Assembly: GCA_030062745.1 (NCBI GenBank)
Contig: CP099843.1
Span: 3,411,001-3,475,000, forward strand
DNA: 64,000 bases
Direction: 5' to 3'
Source of the DNA: Capitulum mitella
Taxonomy: Eukaryota > Arthropoda > Thecostraca > Pollicipedomorpha > Pollicipedidae
Position numbers and translations under genes: made by a program. The notes under the pieces are model-generated. The model was not told the DNA's origin. It searched no databases and saw only the letters and a program-made list of their open reading frames with translations. Within the stretch, counting starts at the first letter, position 1, and each line of letters starts with the position of its first letter. Shown here in pieces: positions 25,201-37,172 of the stretch.

Positions 25201-26406
25201 CGAGCCGGACTGGGTCCAGGAGGAACGAGAGCAGTTCAGGACTGTGCGAGACACTGACGGAAACGGATTCCTGGATGCGGAGGAGGTTAGACCAGTATTG
25301 CACTGAGAGTAGGAAAAATTGGTTGCGGTGTTCAGGACCATGGAGATGTACGCGTGCTGCTGCCGTGTCAAAGGAAAATATCTGAGTGTGGAGATTATGG
25401 ACAAAAGAAATGGAATATAGCATCCCTTTATGGTATATTGTGTCCTTTTCCCTAACTTTTTAGGGAATCGTGTTTCCTCGGATCACAGAAATGTGTTGTG
25501 TTTGCTACGATTCTCGTATACAATGTCGTTGATGGATCGTGAATGTTTGCAATTACCAGCAGACTGCGGCGGTAAGCGCTGTTCGGTCGATCATTCGTGT
25601 TCGCTTGCTTTTAGACTTGCTCTTTTTCGCCACCCAGCGCCTTGCACTGGCTACAGGTTCTTGAGATACTGTGCACTTTCCAACTGTCATTTCCTTTGAC
25701 CCGCACATTTGAGACTTCGCCGATGCAGGGTATACGCTGGCCGGAGCCGGCATCTCGTGCGCTATGTGTTGCTATCCGGCGTCCTTGTTTGGTATGTGTT
25801 AACTGTTGGTGCGGGTGTCCCGCTTGGTATGTGTTAGCCGGTGTCTCTGTGTGGTATGTGTTAGCCGGTGTCTCTGTTTGGTATGTTAGCCGGTGTCTCT
25901 GTTTGGTATGTGTTATCCGGTGGGTCTGGTTTCTCTGTTTGGTATGTGTTAGCTGGTGGTGGCTCTGTGTGGTATATGTTAGCCGGTGTCTCTGTGGTAT
26001 GTGTTAGCTGGTGGTGTCTCTGTGTGGTGTGTGTTAGCTGGTGGTGTCTCTGTGTGATATGTGTTAGCCGGTGTCTCTGTGGTATGTGTTAGCTGGTGGT
26101 GTCTCTGCGTGGTATGTGTTAGCCGGTGTCTCTGTGGCATGTGTTAGCCGGTGTGAATCCCGTCGGCGGCGGCCGGCGGTGTCGGAGCCGTGAACAGAGA
26201 CGTGTGCTGCCCGCCAGGTGAAGGCCTGGATCCTGCCGCCCGACTACGACCACTCCCAGGCCGAGACCCGCCACCTGATCCACGAGGCCGACGTCGACGG
26301 CGACGGCGCGCTCAGCCGGGACGAGATCCTCGACAAATACGACCTGTTCGTCGGCTCGCAGGCCACCGACTTCGGCGCCGCTCTATACGACCACGACGAG
26401 CTGTAG
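22248..26406 (+). CDS. CALU: Calumenin/reticulocalbin-family ER calcium-binding protein, complete, 7 coding exons
   Basis: Exons 22248-22343, 22630-22757, 22959-23079, 23536-23709, 24533-24680, 25170-25285 and 26218-26406 total 972 nt, 323 residues, close to the usual 315. All introns are GT-AG and phases agree. Residues 1-19 are a signal peptide. Six EF-hand positions follow: loops at 82-93, 172-183, 209-220, 250-261 and 286-297 keep the acidic/Gly pattern, while the second (about 121-132) is degenerate. The family signature DYDHEAFLG and the C-terminal [13 protein letters not shown] are present. The protein ends HDEL, an ER-retention signal. CREC-family proteins are low-affinity calcium binders in the secretory pathway that act in protein folding and calcium handling. 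A 5' UTR intron is likely (acceptor just before the ATG). Calumenin versus reticulocalbin is not resolved. Confidence 0.95.
24988..25022. repeat. GGAA microsatellite
   Basis: An imperfect AAGG/GGAA tetranucleotide run lies in intron 5 of the calumenin gene, interrupted once by ACAG. Confidence 0.8.
25790..26157 (+). repeat. Minisatellite of about 13 units (25-35 bp) in calumenin intron 6
   Basis: Units follow the pattern GGTATGTGTTAGCCGGTG then TCTCTGTGT, with variants AGCTGGTGG and length changes between 25 and 35 bp. The array ends about 60 bp before the last exon. Each unit includes G|GTATGT, which resembles a splice donor. The repeat creates a false repetitive VWYVLAGVS-like frame. Confidence 0.9.
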
Positions 26407-28174
26407 CGCCGCCGCGGCGCGGCCGGTGGGGAGGGGGGGGGGATTCGCTAGGGAGCGGGATGCGGGATTGAAGGGGCGGGGATGCGTCCGCATGGTGTGG
26501 TTCGCTCGCGTTCGGCTGGCGCTGCGTTGTAGCGATGCTAGTCGTTGTTCTCACTGCCGTGTTGCCCTTTCTCATGCTGCTGCTTGTTTGCGTTTAGGGT
26601 GAGGCAAGCTTCTACGAGCAGCTGACGCGGTGCTACCTCGCCTGTTGCCAAATGTAACCCTCGTATTTTTAACAAATATAGTTTTAATGATGACGTCTCT
26701 CTGGCACGCGTTGGAAGCCACGTTTTGGGAATGGTCATACATGGTCGTAATCAGCTTGTTGAATACTTCTGCTTCGCGCGACTTAGGCAGACCAGAACTC
26801 CATACTGACCGGAAGACAGATTCCTCCAGCATGGCCGAGGCTTCATCTTCCCAGAGTCGACGTTGTGGCGATCGGTCGTTTGGTGCGTGCGTGTCATCAC
26901 TGTCACCCTTGGTGGCTGCCCGCGCTGGGCGCTTTCTGCAGTGATTCCTAAAGCGTGCAAGCCATGATGTAAACTTGCCTGAAACGCGGACTGTTCGTGG
27001 TGGTGTAGCAGATGCTCGGGCTGTAGCAGGCTGGAAATGGTTATGCACTTGAGTAGTGCATATTCAGGTCACCAGCCTCAGAAGCAGATCTGCTGAATCC
27101 GTGTTGGGGCCCATTCTGTACTGAGCCCCTCACGGACCGTCAGAGTAGTCATGTGAATCGTCAAGACCAGGCGAACAGCGATGCATTTTCTCGTAAGTCG
27201 AAAATTCTATGGTTACACAAGATTTTGTAGATCTTTGACCACTCTACTTATGTCAGTTCGTGAACGTTCTACTCTCGGGCAGTATGTGAACAAAGCGACT
27301 AAATGACAACCCACATAGCCAGCTTAGCAGACAACCGATGACTGAGAAAACAGCATCTCTGCTGGCCGCCCCCACACCGTCGAAGTGGGTTTTGATACAA
27401 AATGGGCCCAACCCAAACTCGAAGTACACGAACAAAGTCCAGGTCTGCTCAGAATACACTCCAATATTCCATTACCGGCGCAGCCAGAGAGAGGTGCCAA
27501 CCCCTTGGCTCGCATTTTTATTTCTGTTATTTTAATTTTTTACTTATTTCTTTTAATACAAGAACGCACTCAGCGAGGTATCTTGCCATACTCTTTGCGG
27601 GAATGCGTACCCCGGTGATCATTAAGACTCCTTGGTGAAATCCACTGCAATCGTCTTCCCAGCAGGCGGTTTTCGTATCATCTCAGTTCTCACTGTCCCC
27701 CCCCCCCCAGGAAAATCCTGGCCGCGCCCCCGTGTCCAGTCGTAAGCAAGACGGGGAGTAACCGTCTCTCCGACGCCTCATTGGCTCGGTTGTAAGACCC
27801 AGCTGTCTGACCAAACTATCAGTGTCAACAGCATAGCAGTACCAAACTGTCCACCAGTGCGATCTCACCTGTCTCATATAGCTTAGAACCCATCTGCGTG
27901 ACCCGACTACATTACTCAGCTGTGCGACCCAGGACTGGCCCGGTCTCCTCACATGGCCACCTCAACCGGTGTGGAAGTTTCATCCCGCCCTGATTTGTCA
28001 AGCTGCGGCGAAAAATATCATCAAACCGCGATACCCCACGAGACTATCTCTTGACGCCATTGCGGGTCAGGTTGTTCCCACATCCACACACGAAGCCTGG
28101 CCAAAGCTCGCTGCGAGGCGTCGGTCAGTCGCCCTGCGCCTGCCGCCATCCCTCGCCGCCGCCCGGGCCGCGCC
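26407..28174. other. Intergenic region between convergent calumenin and GH16 genes
   Basis: The two genes converge here. A minus-strand frame at 27048-26572 (158 residues) is basic, has no recognised domain and is not supported by splice or poly(A) context. TTTATT near 27517-27522 reads AATAAA on the minus strand and could serve the GH16 gene ending at 28175, about 650 bp away. The segment around 27700-27725 resembles the end of the MITE at 35710. Confidence 0.45.
27695..27730 (-). repeat. Fragment resembling one end of the 35.7-kb MITE
   Basis: Read on the minus strand it gives GGCCAGGATTTTCCTGGGGG, closely matching the first bases of the element at 35710 (GTAGCCAGGATTTTCCTCAG). The second end of this copy was not located. 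Confidence 0.4.
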
Positions 28175-31100
28175 TCAGATGGCGTACACGCGGATGTAGT
28201 CGACCTGTAGGGCGGCGCCCTCGCCCCTGTCCTGGTCCAGCTTCCAGGTGGGCAGCCAGAGGCCCCTACCGTTCCAGAAGTCGAGCGGAGCAGTCGGCGA
28301 CAGGTTGTTCCACGGCTTGGCGGGGTTGGCCGCCGCCTCGTCCGGGAAGAAGCCCGTGCCGCCCACGGCCAGGTTCATCTTCAGGTAGAACTGGCGGCGC
28401 ACGGCGACCTCGGCTCAATCCACCGCAGCCCTCGACCATTGGTGGTGGGATTCGAAGTGTTGAATCAAATGGACTCGATCAGATATTTGCGTCATGTTGA
28501 AAGCTAGATTGGTTTGTTAACAGCGGCGAATGACGCACCGATCGCATTTCACGCACATGGGCGTTCTCGTGATGTTCTGTTGCAGGTGAGTCCGTTTCAT
28601 TCCGTGCGTACCGAAAAGAACAAAATGAAATTCCCTTATTTCTGATCCAGTGCTAACCACGAGTCTAACATTGCAATTATCGACGATATATCACTGTAGC
28701 TCCATTTCGTGAAAGACCCGTTGGACTGAGGCGAGGCACCGCAGACAGCTGACTGACCTCCTGGTCGAACGGCGCCATCTTGGATCCATCCAGCCACGGA
28801 TTGTCCGTACCCGCGATCTCGTCGTCGTATTTCCCCATCTATAAATATGCCCGAAAACTAAACAAGGAGCGTCAAGAATTCGTGGCTGGCACGTAATTAT
28901 TTATCGTTACACTAAGTTGTTTACTGTCATAAAACGCCGCAAAACCCACGCCCGTTTCGCTTAATGACGCCTAATAAAAAGTTTTTTGCCACATAGTTTG
29001 CGTCATACGTCATGCGTAAATGTCACTGCACGCGAGTAACGGGCAGCCTGAGTGGCGTACTGAAAGTACTGGTGAAAGTACTGACCCCCCAGAAGCCCGT
29101 TTCGTCGGGCGTCACGGTGCCCAACTCTTCGTCGTCGACGGTGAACTTGAGATAGTCAGGCGTCCACTCCAGCTCGTACGTGTGGAAATCGTCGTTGAAC
29201 CCGGCGCTGTTGGACGTCTCCCAGTGAGTCTTCTCGAAGCTGTTGGCCTCGAAATAGGGACCCCAGTGTAGGGTCGAGGCAACCATCTGAGTACCTGCGT
29301 CACACGTAAAGGGGTACACGGAGGTCAATTTCCGACAGATAACGAGCAATCAGGGTCCGACTTACTAAGTTTCTACGGAGAGGCGAAAACTGTTCTTTTG
29401 ATTGATGGTTATTCCGAAACTGTCTTCTCAAGACCGAATTTTCATACAACTCTCCACTGCGTGCGCATGATGTCTTCCCTTGTAACATATGTGTGCCCAC
29501 ACACATATACCATCAGATACGTGTCCAAACCTTCCAAACACTCTCGACTCCTAATTTCTCCTCTCAACATGGATCTACGCTGTTTGCGGACAATCTGACC
29601 ATAGCCCTGTTGCGTGTTTCCACCTGTTTAAGCATCGTGGGTAATCCCTGTTTCGCACCTGTTTAAACACCGTGCGTCATCCCTGACGCGCGACGAAAGA
29701 AAGGCACTCTAGCCGCCCTGTTTACCAATGTTTTCCCCGTCCAGCGTGAGGTCGGCGTTGCCTCGCGACTCCACGATGTCGATCTCCCCGGAAGCGGGCC
29801 ACTGTCCGTACCGCTCCTTCGCCGGCAACATCCAGATGGCTGGGGCCGGTCAGACAACGGTTCAGGGGTCTCGCGTGCAGACGGACGCCCAGCAGTCTCA
29901 GTGGACCGGCAACAGTCGGGGGTCAGACAACGTCCAACATCCAACAACTCTCAGCAGCAGCATAACGTCGAAATCATTTGAGCGACCAGATTCGTGACGC
30001 CACGATAAGAAAAAATCCATACTGCGTTCGTGTCGTCGGCAAAGATAACCACATAAGTTATGCATAACTGAACGCGCCCTCGTCGCAGTTGACGTGGACT
30101 ATGTGTCGCGCGCAGACATGTATATCCATGGCCTTTGATCAGTAGGGCTTTTGTGCCCGTTCTCATGCTTGACATCATCCTCCTCCATGGCAAGCTAGTC
30201 ACTTCCAGCGTCGATGTCTGCAACCCGCTGCGATAAGCGTTGCGACACCCTTTCATCTTCTGCACCGCGGCAGGCGACCATAATCCGATTTACTCCCCTA
30301 AGTGAAATTTGTTGTCGGTTGCATAACCCCCGGAGTCAGCTCAGTAACACCGCGGCCCGGTCGGCAGCCGTGAGCCGCCGGCGCCGCTGACCTGGCCACA
30401 GCCAGTCGCCGGTGGGCATCTTGGCCCTGATGGCCACCCTGCCGTATCGGAAGGTGAAGGTCTCGGCCGTGCGCAGCGCCGCCGACATGATCGGGTTGAT
30501 GAGGTTCGAGCCGGTGCCCTGACGGGTGCAGCCGTAGAAGCGCGGGTCCGTGCACCTGAGGATGGATGAAACACGCTTGAGGAGACGTCACGAAGGGAAG
30601 GCGTCGAAGTGGAGGAGTGCGTGAACGCGTTTGGAGCTGCGTGGAGCACATGTGATCCAACAGTTACAGTGGCTTCCAGCATTTATCGAGTCTGTAATTT
30701 AACACCACGTGATGAGAACTGACGAGTCTCCATCTGGATCTAACTGAACGATGGTTTCTCTGCGTCACAACCATTGTTGTAAGTGTTGCGCTGTGTCGCG
30801 TAAGACTACGGTGGAGAGGCCTGAAGCGTCGTGTTCTGTTACGTGCCGTGTCGTAGCCTGACTTGCCGAGGCGTCGCCCGACTCGGGCAGGGCGACTTCT
30901 CATTGGTCGGCAGCTGCTACAACACGCGTTGAGCCGTGTTATGTTGTGTTACACCGCGTTGTGATGTGTCGTGCTGTGTGCCCAACTAGGGACGCGATGT
31001 CTCGCTGACCAACAACTGTAACAACATGTGCTGCATCGTGCTGTGTCGCTTTGTGTCGCCTGTTGTGTTGTGTAGCGCGGTGCTGTGACGTGTTGTGTAC

Positions 31101-34100
31101 TGGGCGATGTGGCGCAGCCTACTGATCCTCCGGGGCGCCACCGTTCATCTCCAGCAGCCCGGTGGTCAGGAACTCCTCTCCGTGGATATCCGCCATCAGG
31201 GTCGGCTTGATGTAGAGGATACCGTCGCGGACGTAGCTGTTGGACCGGTTCGTGCCGTACGCCTCAAACTCCCAGTTCTGCGGGAGCGCAGCAGAATTGT
31301 TGCGTTTGGGGGGCTCGCGAAATGGAGTATTTCGAAAAAGATCGCGCAGTTTATATCGGTAACCTGTTTTTATGGCAGCTGACGGTGACAACGCTGAATT
31401 CTAGCCGGATCACATTGCACATGCGGGTATCGGAGTTCATCACGCAAGAATTATCCCTTTTTGTCAGGATTGGACGTACGAAGCGTTCCATGAAGTTGAT
31501 GCATTACATGTTCTGCAAGGTATGATTCCATTCAAGGAAAGCAGATTAATGTCACTTCATCCCAGTATCGCGCCCACCATACCGTTACGAACTATCCTCC
31601 GACTTTCGCAATGTTGTCTGTTATGAAAACCGGCTACTGTCTCTGATCAGCAGCCTCCCCCCCCCCACCGAGGTCGGGTTCCACACAACAGCCGTCCGGC
31701 TGGCCCGGTCTCACCCCGCCGCCGCTGCAGGTGATCTCATGCTTCCACTTGCGCAGGTCAAACGTGTCGAAGTTGTCCTCGAAGATGAGCTGGCCCGGCT
31801 GCGGCACCGTGCTGCCCGACACCACCGTCACGCTGGTGGTCGGCGACGGCGTCACGTGGTGCGTGGTGCGCGCCGACGGGTCCGTCGGCCCGCTGGGCGC
31901 GGCGCTCGTCGGCTCGCCCGGCGTCGTCGTCTTCGGCGGCGGCGGCGGCGTCGGCTGCGTCGTGGTGGTCGGAGGCGCCGGCGGAGTGGTGGTCGCTGAA
32001 AGCACGGCACGTGCGCGTCGCGTGAGACAGCTGGGCGAGGCCGTGTCTGTTCCTCTGGGAACCGGGACCAGGACGCTCTCGGGTCGCAGATACCGGCACG
32101 TCCTTGGGACGGACTCCCGGCTCGCTGAAACCTGTACGCCGCGCCAGCTGTGCGAGTGTTTCTGAATCCCGGAGCAGCCCGCTTATAAACGATTTCAACC
32201 GACGACCAGAAATATTCGTTTCGTGTCGTTAGCAAATGGGCGTGACGTGAAGAAAACGTTCTGTTTTCTCTCCGAGATGACGGAACTAGATCAAAATCAC
32301 AATTTCCGCAATTTGCATGTGCACCTGTGAGGAACTATTTCGCGCTAGTTTAACACCGGCGAGCACCGAGCGACTTGACTTGCACGCTGCAAGAGGTTCT
32401 TCGAACAGACCTTGGTGGATGACATAGCTCTGGTCGGTCTTCTGGTAGCCGGCACCGTCCACAATCACCAGGTTCCAGAAGTAGAGCGTGTCGCCCTCGC
32501 TCCAGGGCACGTCACTGCGGAAAGACCACGCTTCGTCGGGAGCGGGCCTAGTCTAGGAGGGCACTGTGTCCACCTCGTTCCACGTTACGCACTATGGAGG
32601 CCTTGACTCTGTTCTTGTGCGTCTGTATTGCAGGCGATGACTGCAGTAGTAGCGTCAGGACGTCGCGATGAGTATAATAATGGCATGTATGCTGCGGAAG
32701 GTTGAATTCCGTATAGAGAACACGTAGATTTGGTCCAAAGTCCGCGAGTTCCGACTGGTAAATTTGAGCCCTGATCGGCATTGAGTAGCCTTCGAGACAG
32801 CTATATAGCATCCGCATACCGGCAAATGGCCGGGCTTCTACGACACGGATCGCTGGTCACTCGCCTGAAGGTGTGGGTGAAGCTGTCACCGTCCTTGGTG
32901 AGGTCCGCTGAATATTTGCCGGCTGCCAGGCCCGGCAGCGGCTCGTTCAGGTTCATGTGTATCGACGCCATGCTCATGCCGGCGGACGCTGTGGGGCGGC
33001 AGGCGGTTCCGCTTTGTCAGGCGTGGCAGGAGGTGGCGTCTGATCTGGTTATATCTCCAGCCTTCCTCCCGGAGGCTTAGACGATATAGCCAATGCCCGG
33101 CAGGGAGTAGGCGGATTCGCCCCCCCCCCCCCGAGATCTCGAGAACCTTATATCCGATTTCCGATTTCGCCTCATCAAACGGCAGTCGATTTGCCATGAC
33201 GTAAACTACATTTTTATACTAAGGAGTTTTCAAAATCCTGAAAGGAGTGGATACGGGGAACCTAAAAAAGCTAAAATGGCTTATATTTTTGGACTTGTTG
33301 AAACTTTGCTGTTTATGGACCGATTTTGATGACATTTATACTAGTCGAGATGTTATGGATGAAGATTTTACCAATGGTCCATGTATTCGCAAATTTGAGA
33401 AAGTTCATAGGCGTTCACAGGGTTAAGAAAATTGAAGGATTAGTTTTTTTTCAAAAGCTGGAATAACGAAAAAGTTAAAAGCACTTTTTTAGCTTTTACT
33501 AGTCATGTTATACTTAAGAAGTACAAATCGTATTACATTATTTATATAATGTCAGCATAAGCGGTGCCATGGACATGAAAAAAAGGGAACTGTAACGGTC
33601 GCATGTTCATCAGATCAGCTTAACATTTTTTATCTAAAATGATCTCCAATGACCTTAGAACCACATGGAATGATCTCGAGTGCATTTCATATTGTTTGGA
33701 ATTGTTTTCATTTGTTAATTGTTTCCAATTGTTTAAATTTATTCTGTTCCTAAATATCCATTTTATGACTGTCGCGATGTAGGGTGCGCGCACTGACGTT
33801 TTAGGTCATAGCTCCGTGACACAACCTCATATCAGCCCAAAACTTGGTACACAAGTAGAGGGCACCCTTCTACTTCAGTACGTTCCGGGTTTGGCATTTG
33901 AAAATATAGCGATAAAATTATTACTATGAAACCAAATTTTGACTTTTGACTTTGACCTGACGTTGTAAGGTGACCTTCCTTGCTCAACTGTTCACCTATA
34001 CACTGATATCAGGTTTTAAGTTCCAACGTAAAAACACTATTTTTGGCAACCATTTTCCTTCTACCTTCAACATGACCAAACAAGGCCTGAGGTGCCTTCC

Positions 34101-34448
34101 AAAAACGTTGCCTGGCTCCGCTCCTGGGCAAAATAAAATTACGAAATTTTGTTACAGTACGCAGAAAGCACAGATAGGAAGCGTCATCAAGTCTTGTGAA
34201 GCTGCGTCAAAAACCCTGGAGCTGGCGAGCAAAAAACTGGGGAAGGTGCGGATTCGCACCTCCCCCCGTCGGAAATAGCGTTAGACGCCATATCGATCAG
34301 TGTTCGGAAAATCAGCGCAAAATGATCTGTTTCTTTACTTGACATGCGGCTTACTGCAAGCAGAAGCTATGTCCAAGAAACATTCAAGCAATCAAAACAT
34401 TTGTGGATAAAGCGAAAAGAGAGATGCACACATGCACGCACCCACGCG

Positions 34449-34479
<31 letters not shown>

Positions 34480-35174
34480 ATGGAAACACTCATATTCAGC
34501 GCCGTGTTGCACGTTCGAAGTTATCACATCCGACGTTGCCGATAGAGGGACACTTATTATACAAATAACAGTTAACTCTACTTCAGATATTTTATAGCAA
34601 TGTTAAGCATGCAAAGAAAAAACGTTTGCCATCCAGCCAGGGCTGCTTATGAGAACTTATTGCGTTTTAAAAGTGTTTGTGATTGTAATGTAGGCCTTAG
34701 ATTGAGAGCTCAAAATGTGTCATTTTAAGTAGGTGAGGGCCTGGACACGAAATCTAACTGGCTGACTAACACGGCATTCGCATGAGCGTTGCGGCATTTT
34801 GCGGTCGGTTCACTCTGCCCTGTATGGGCGACCATTAATTCAATGTTTTTTCAGCTGTCTGACAGGAGGTGGCAGAGGGCAGCTGCGCCCGAAACCAGAC
34901 GTGCATTTAAATGTTCGCCCTGTACACGGTACATTGCACGGTAAAATGTAAAATACCTCCTCCCCCTTCTGCTTAAATGTTCGCGGATTTTTCAGCCAGT
35001 CGATCCTGCCGCCTTCCCCTTCCGACTTCAGAACTGTTCCTGCGCCCCTGCGGCGAACTGACCTGTCACGCTCACCGTCACCGTGTCCGGCTCGAAGCCG
35101 AAGTGCGGGACGGGGACGTCGAAGGCCGCGGCCGCGGCGACCAGCCACAGGGCCAGGAGAGGGCGCAGCTCCAT
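28175..35174 (-). CDS. Beta-1,3-glucan-binding protein (GNBP/LGBP type): signal peptide, CBM39, Pro/Thr linker, GH16; complete, 10 exons
   Basis: Minus-strand exons: 35174-35063, 32988-32865, 32514-32411, 31995-31715, 31277-31123, 30555-30392, 29839-29726, 29294-29086, 28838-28758, 28390-28175; 1560 nt, 519 residues. Residues 1-17 form a signal peptide. About 18-113 is a CBM39 domain (FDVPVPHFGF; MNLNEPLPGLAAGKYSADL; EGDTLYFWNLVIVDGAGYQ). Residues 114-165 are a Pro/Thr/Ser linker. The rest is GH16, with SGEIDIVESRG holding E332, D334 and E337, so the catalytic triad pattern is kept. Such secreted proteins recognise fungal glucan and bacterial LPS and feed the prophenoloxidase and Toll pathways; conserved acids also allow a true glucanase. 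Intron 2 begins GC rather than GT, and only that donor keeps the frame. It is divergent from its paralog at 42662. Confidence 0.94.
30905..31110. repeat. GT-rich imperfect repeat in GH16 gene 1 intron
   Basis: Irregular repeats of GTGTCGTGCTGTG and GTTGTGTTGTGT-like words lie just downstream (minus sense) of the exon at 31277-31123, within intron 5. It looks like a degenerate minisatellite. Confidence 0.6.
33115..34275. repeat. AT-rich block inside GH16 gene 1 intron 1, bounded by similar hairpin motifs; possible non-autonomous element
   Basis: The block is much more AT-rich than its flanks. At its left edge is GGCGGATTCGCC followed by a C run; at its right edge is GGTGCGGATTCGCACC followed by a C run. 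Both are short hairpins sharing GCGGATTCGC. The inside has no coding frame of note, and includes phrases such as GACCGATTTTGATGA that are common in arthropod repeats. Its identity as one mobile unit is inference. Confidence 0.3.
34450..34482. repeat. CG/CA dinucleotide microsatellite
   Basis: A short (CG)n run is followed by about twelve CA units in intron 1 of GH16 gene 1. Confidence 0.85.
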
Positions 35175-35709
35175 CGTCCGTTCCAGGCCTGCGGGCATCG
35201 GGTGCTCTCCGAGACCGGCAGCTCGGCTGGATTTCCCCGGTGCTGGAGCTTCCCCGGTACCGGGAGTGTCGGCTCCGGGGTTTACCAAGCGGTTTAACCA
35301 GACAGCCGGGGAAGTTTGGTCCCATTTAGCTAAGCACGTTTTCCGCGCACGTGTCCATTCCTCGGCGCGCTTTTCTTTTGTTTTAACTTGGTATTTCTGA
35401 ATCCGTTCAGATCGATGACCAGTTTCGGCTTCTGTCAAGGTTGAGTGCAACCTAATATCATAGTTCAAAAATGAGGCACCTGGACCTGTCCACCCGAAGT
35501 GAAGACAAAATAGGCGGAGGTATGACAGTCAAGTCATTTCAAGAATGAGTTGCCTGAACCCAAACGCCCGAGAGATTCCCGAACTGCTGCGTCGACCTAA
35601 AAAGAAGGACCGGCCCAGATCACCTACCTTCCTCCACTGCCGGGTGCTCGGAGAGGAATGAGCTTGGTCGCACTGATAGATCAAATGCGGCAACGGCAAA
35701 TCTGATCAT

Positions 35710-35999
35710 GTACGTAGCCAGGATTTTCCTCAGGGGGACAAATGTCACATTTTGTCATATGCCACTGGCATATGACAACATTCATAGGAAAAAGTAGCTA
35801 TTTTGTGTAACTGACTTCATGTCTAACGCACAGGAAAAATATTTAAGGTTTGCTTTCACATCATATGTCACTCTTCATCTGATTTTCGTCATTCATATTC
35901 AGATCACTATTCCGTATTCCTGCGAGATCGTCAAATGTCTGGTATAGACTGCTTGGCTCGGGGTGTCCATGGCCCCCATGCCACCCCCTGGCTACGTGC
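35710..35999. mobile_element. MITE-like element, about 290 bp
   Basis: ACGTAGCCAGG at 35712-35722 and its exact reverse complement CCTGGCTACGT at 35987-35997 form 11-bp terminal inverted repeats, each followed inward by a G-rich (or C-rich) subterminal run. There is no coding capacity. A target site duplication is not obvious. A related end occurs near 27700-27725. Confidence 0.6.
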
Positions 36000-37023
36000 C
36001 TGAATCTGAAGCATATCCTGAACTATTGACAAAACTCACGCGACCTCTTGAGGTGTCAACGCAATCAAACAGACGGCCACTTGACCCTTAGCTGTCCAAG
36101 GCGCGTGGACTACGGAGGTCAGAAAAATAGACTGATGCGATAATGCGGTAGTTTAAAGTCGTGAGTTATGGTTTGTGCCGACAGGGCTCAGAACCAGTAA
36201 CACAGCATTTAAGAATCAGGAGTTACAATGCGCGATCAGGAGTTGTAGTAGGTGTATGCCGAAAGTGATCTGAATTGAAGCTCCTTTGCCAGAAATCATG
36301 CTCATGACTTGGTTTTCAAAACAGCACGTTTTATGGGGTCTGAACACAAGAGTGCAGGAAACGGGAGGGCAGGGCGGGCGGGGGAGGGGCAGCGGCCCTC
36401 CAGCTTTTCTAAATTTTGTATTGACCCTATCGGCGTTGACTGAAAAGAAATGACCCAAAATGCTTCTTGCCCCCCCCCCCCCAACTTTGGCGAGAGGGGA
36501 GCGCCCCAGCCTGGACATCCTAACGTTTTCACAGACGCGGCTTTGTTACTTTCCCTTTCAAAATATCTTAAGCATATGTATTTCGTGAGACAATGCGAGC
36601 ACGCGGCTGTCTTCTATAACTGCTTGACAGTAAAATGTTTTTTTTTTCAAGTTGTGTTTTGAATTTCTTCATGGTTCCTGCATTCTTCGATCCGTTGTAT
36701 GCGTCGGTAACACTTTATTAGCGTGAACTTTATAAAACAGGGTCTCAGCACGGAACATGGGCTTTCGGTGGATAGGCAAGAGGCACCCGTCTGTAAGCAG
36801 AGGAGATAATTCAATGTCCTTTGCAGCGCTGACGCATCTAAGACCGAAAAGGCTGCGTAAATGGTCAGTTTTGTCTTTTCTCAGCAGCCGAAATTTGTTA
36901 CCAAAATGAAACTAATTTTGTATTTTAAACATTGAGAACTTGCTTTGTCTCTTCGAGAAAAGAGACATTTGGAAGGTAAATGTATGCTAAATAGTTTTGC
37001 CTATATGCTTCTTTGTACGATGT

Positions 37024-37172
<149 letters not shown>

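Noticed and set aside
25642-26092. Frames with repeated VWYVLAGVS
   Set aside because: Translation of the intron 6 minisatellite; they contradict the calumenin exon structure.
26572-27048. 158-codon minus-strand frame after calumenin
   Set aside because: No family similarity recognised, no splice or poly(A) support, lies in a likely 3' UTR or intergenic region.
34240-34275. Hairpin with GATTC loop considered as part of a tRNA T-arm
   Set aside because: No acceptor stem, D-arm or anticodon arm can be placed around it.
36360-36530. C-rich segment as a possible gene or transposon end
   Set aside because: Looks like a dispersed repeat, but no inverted ends or coding motif could be shown, so no element is called.
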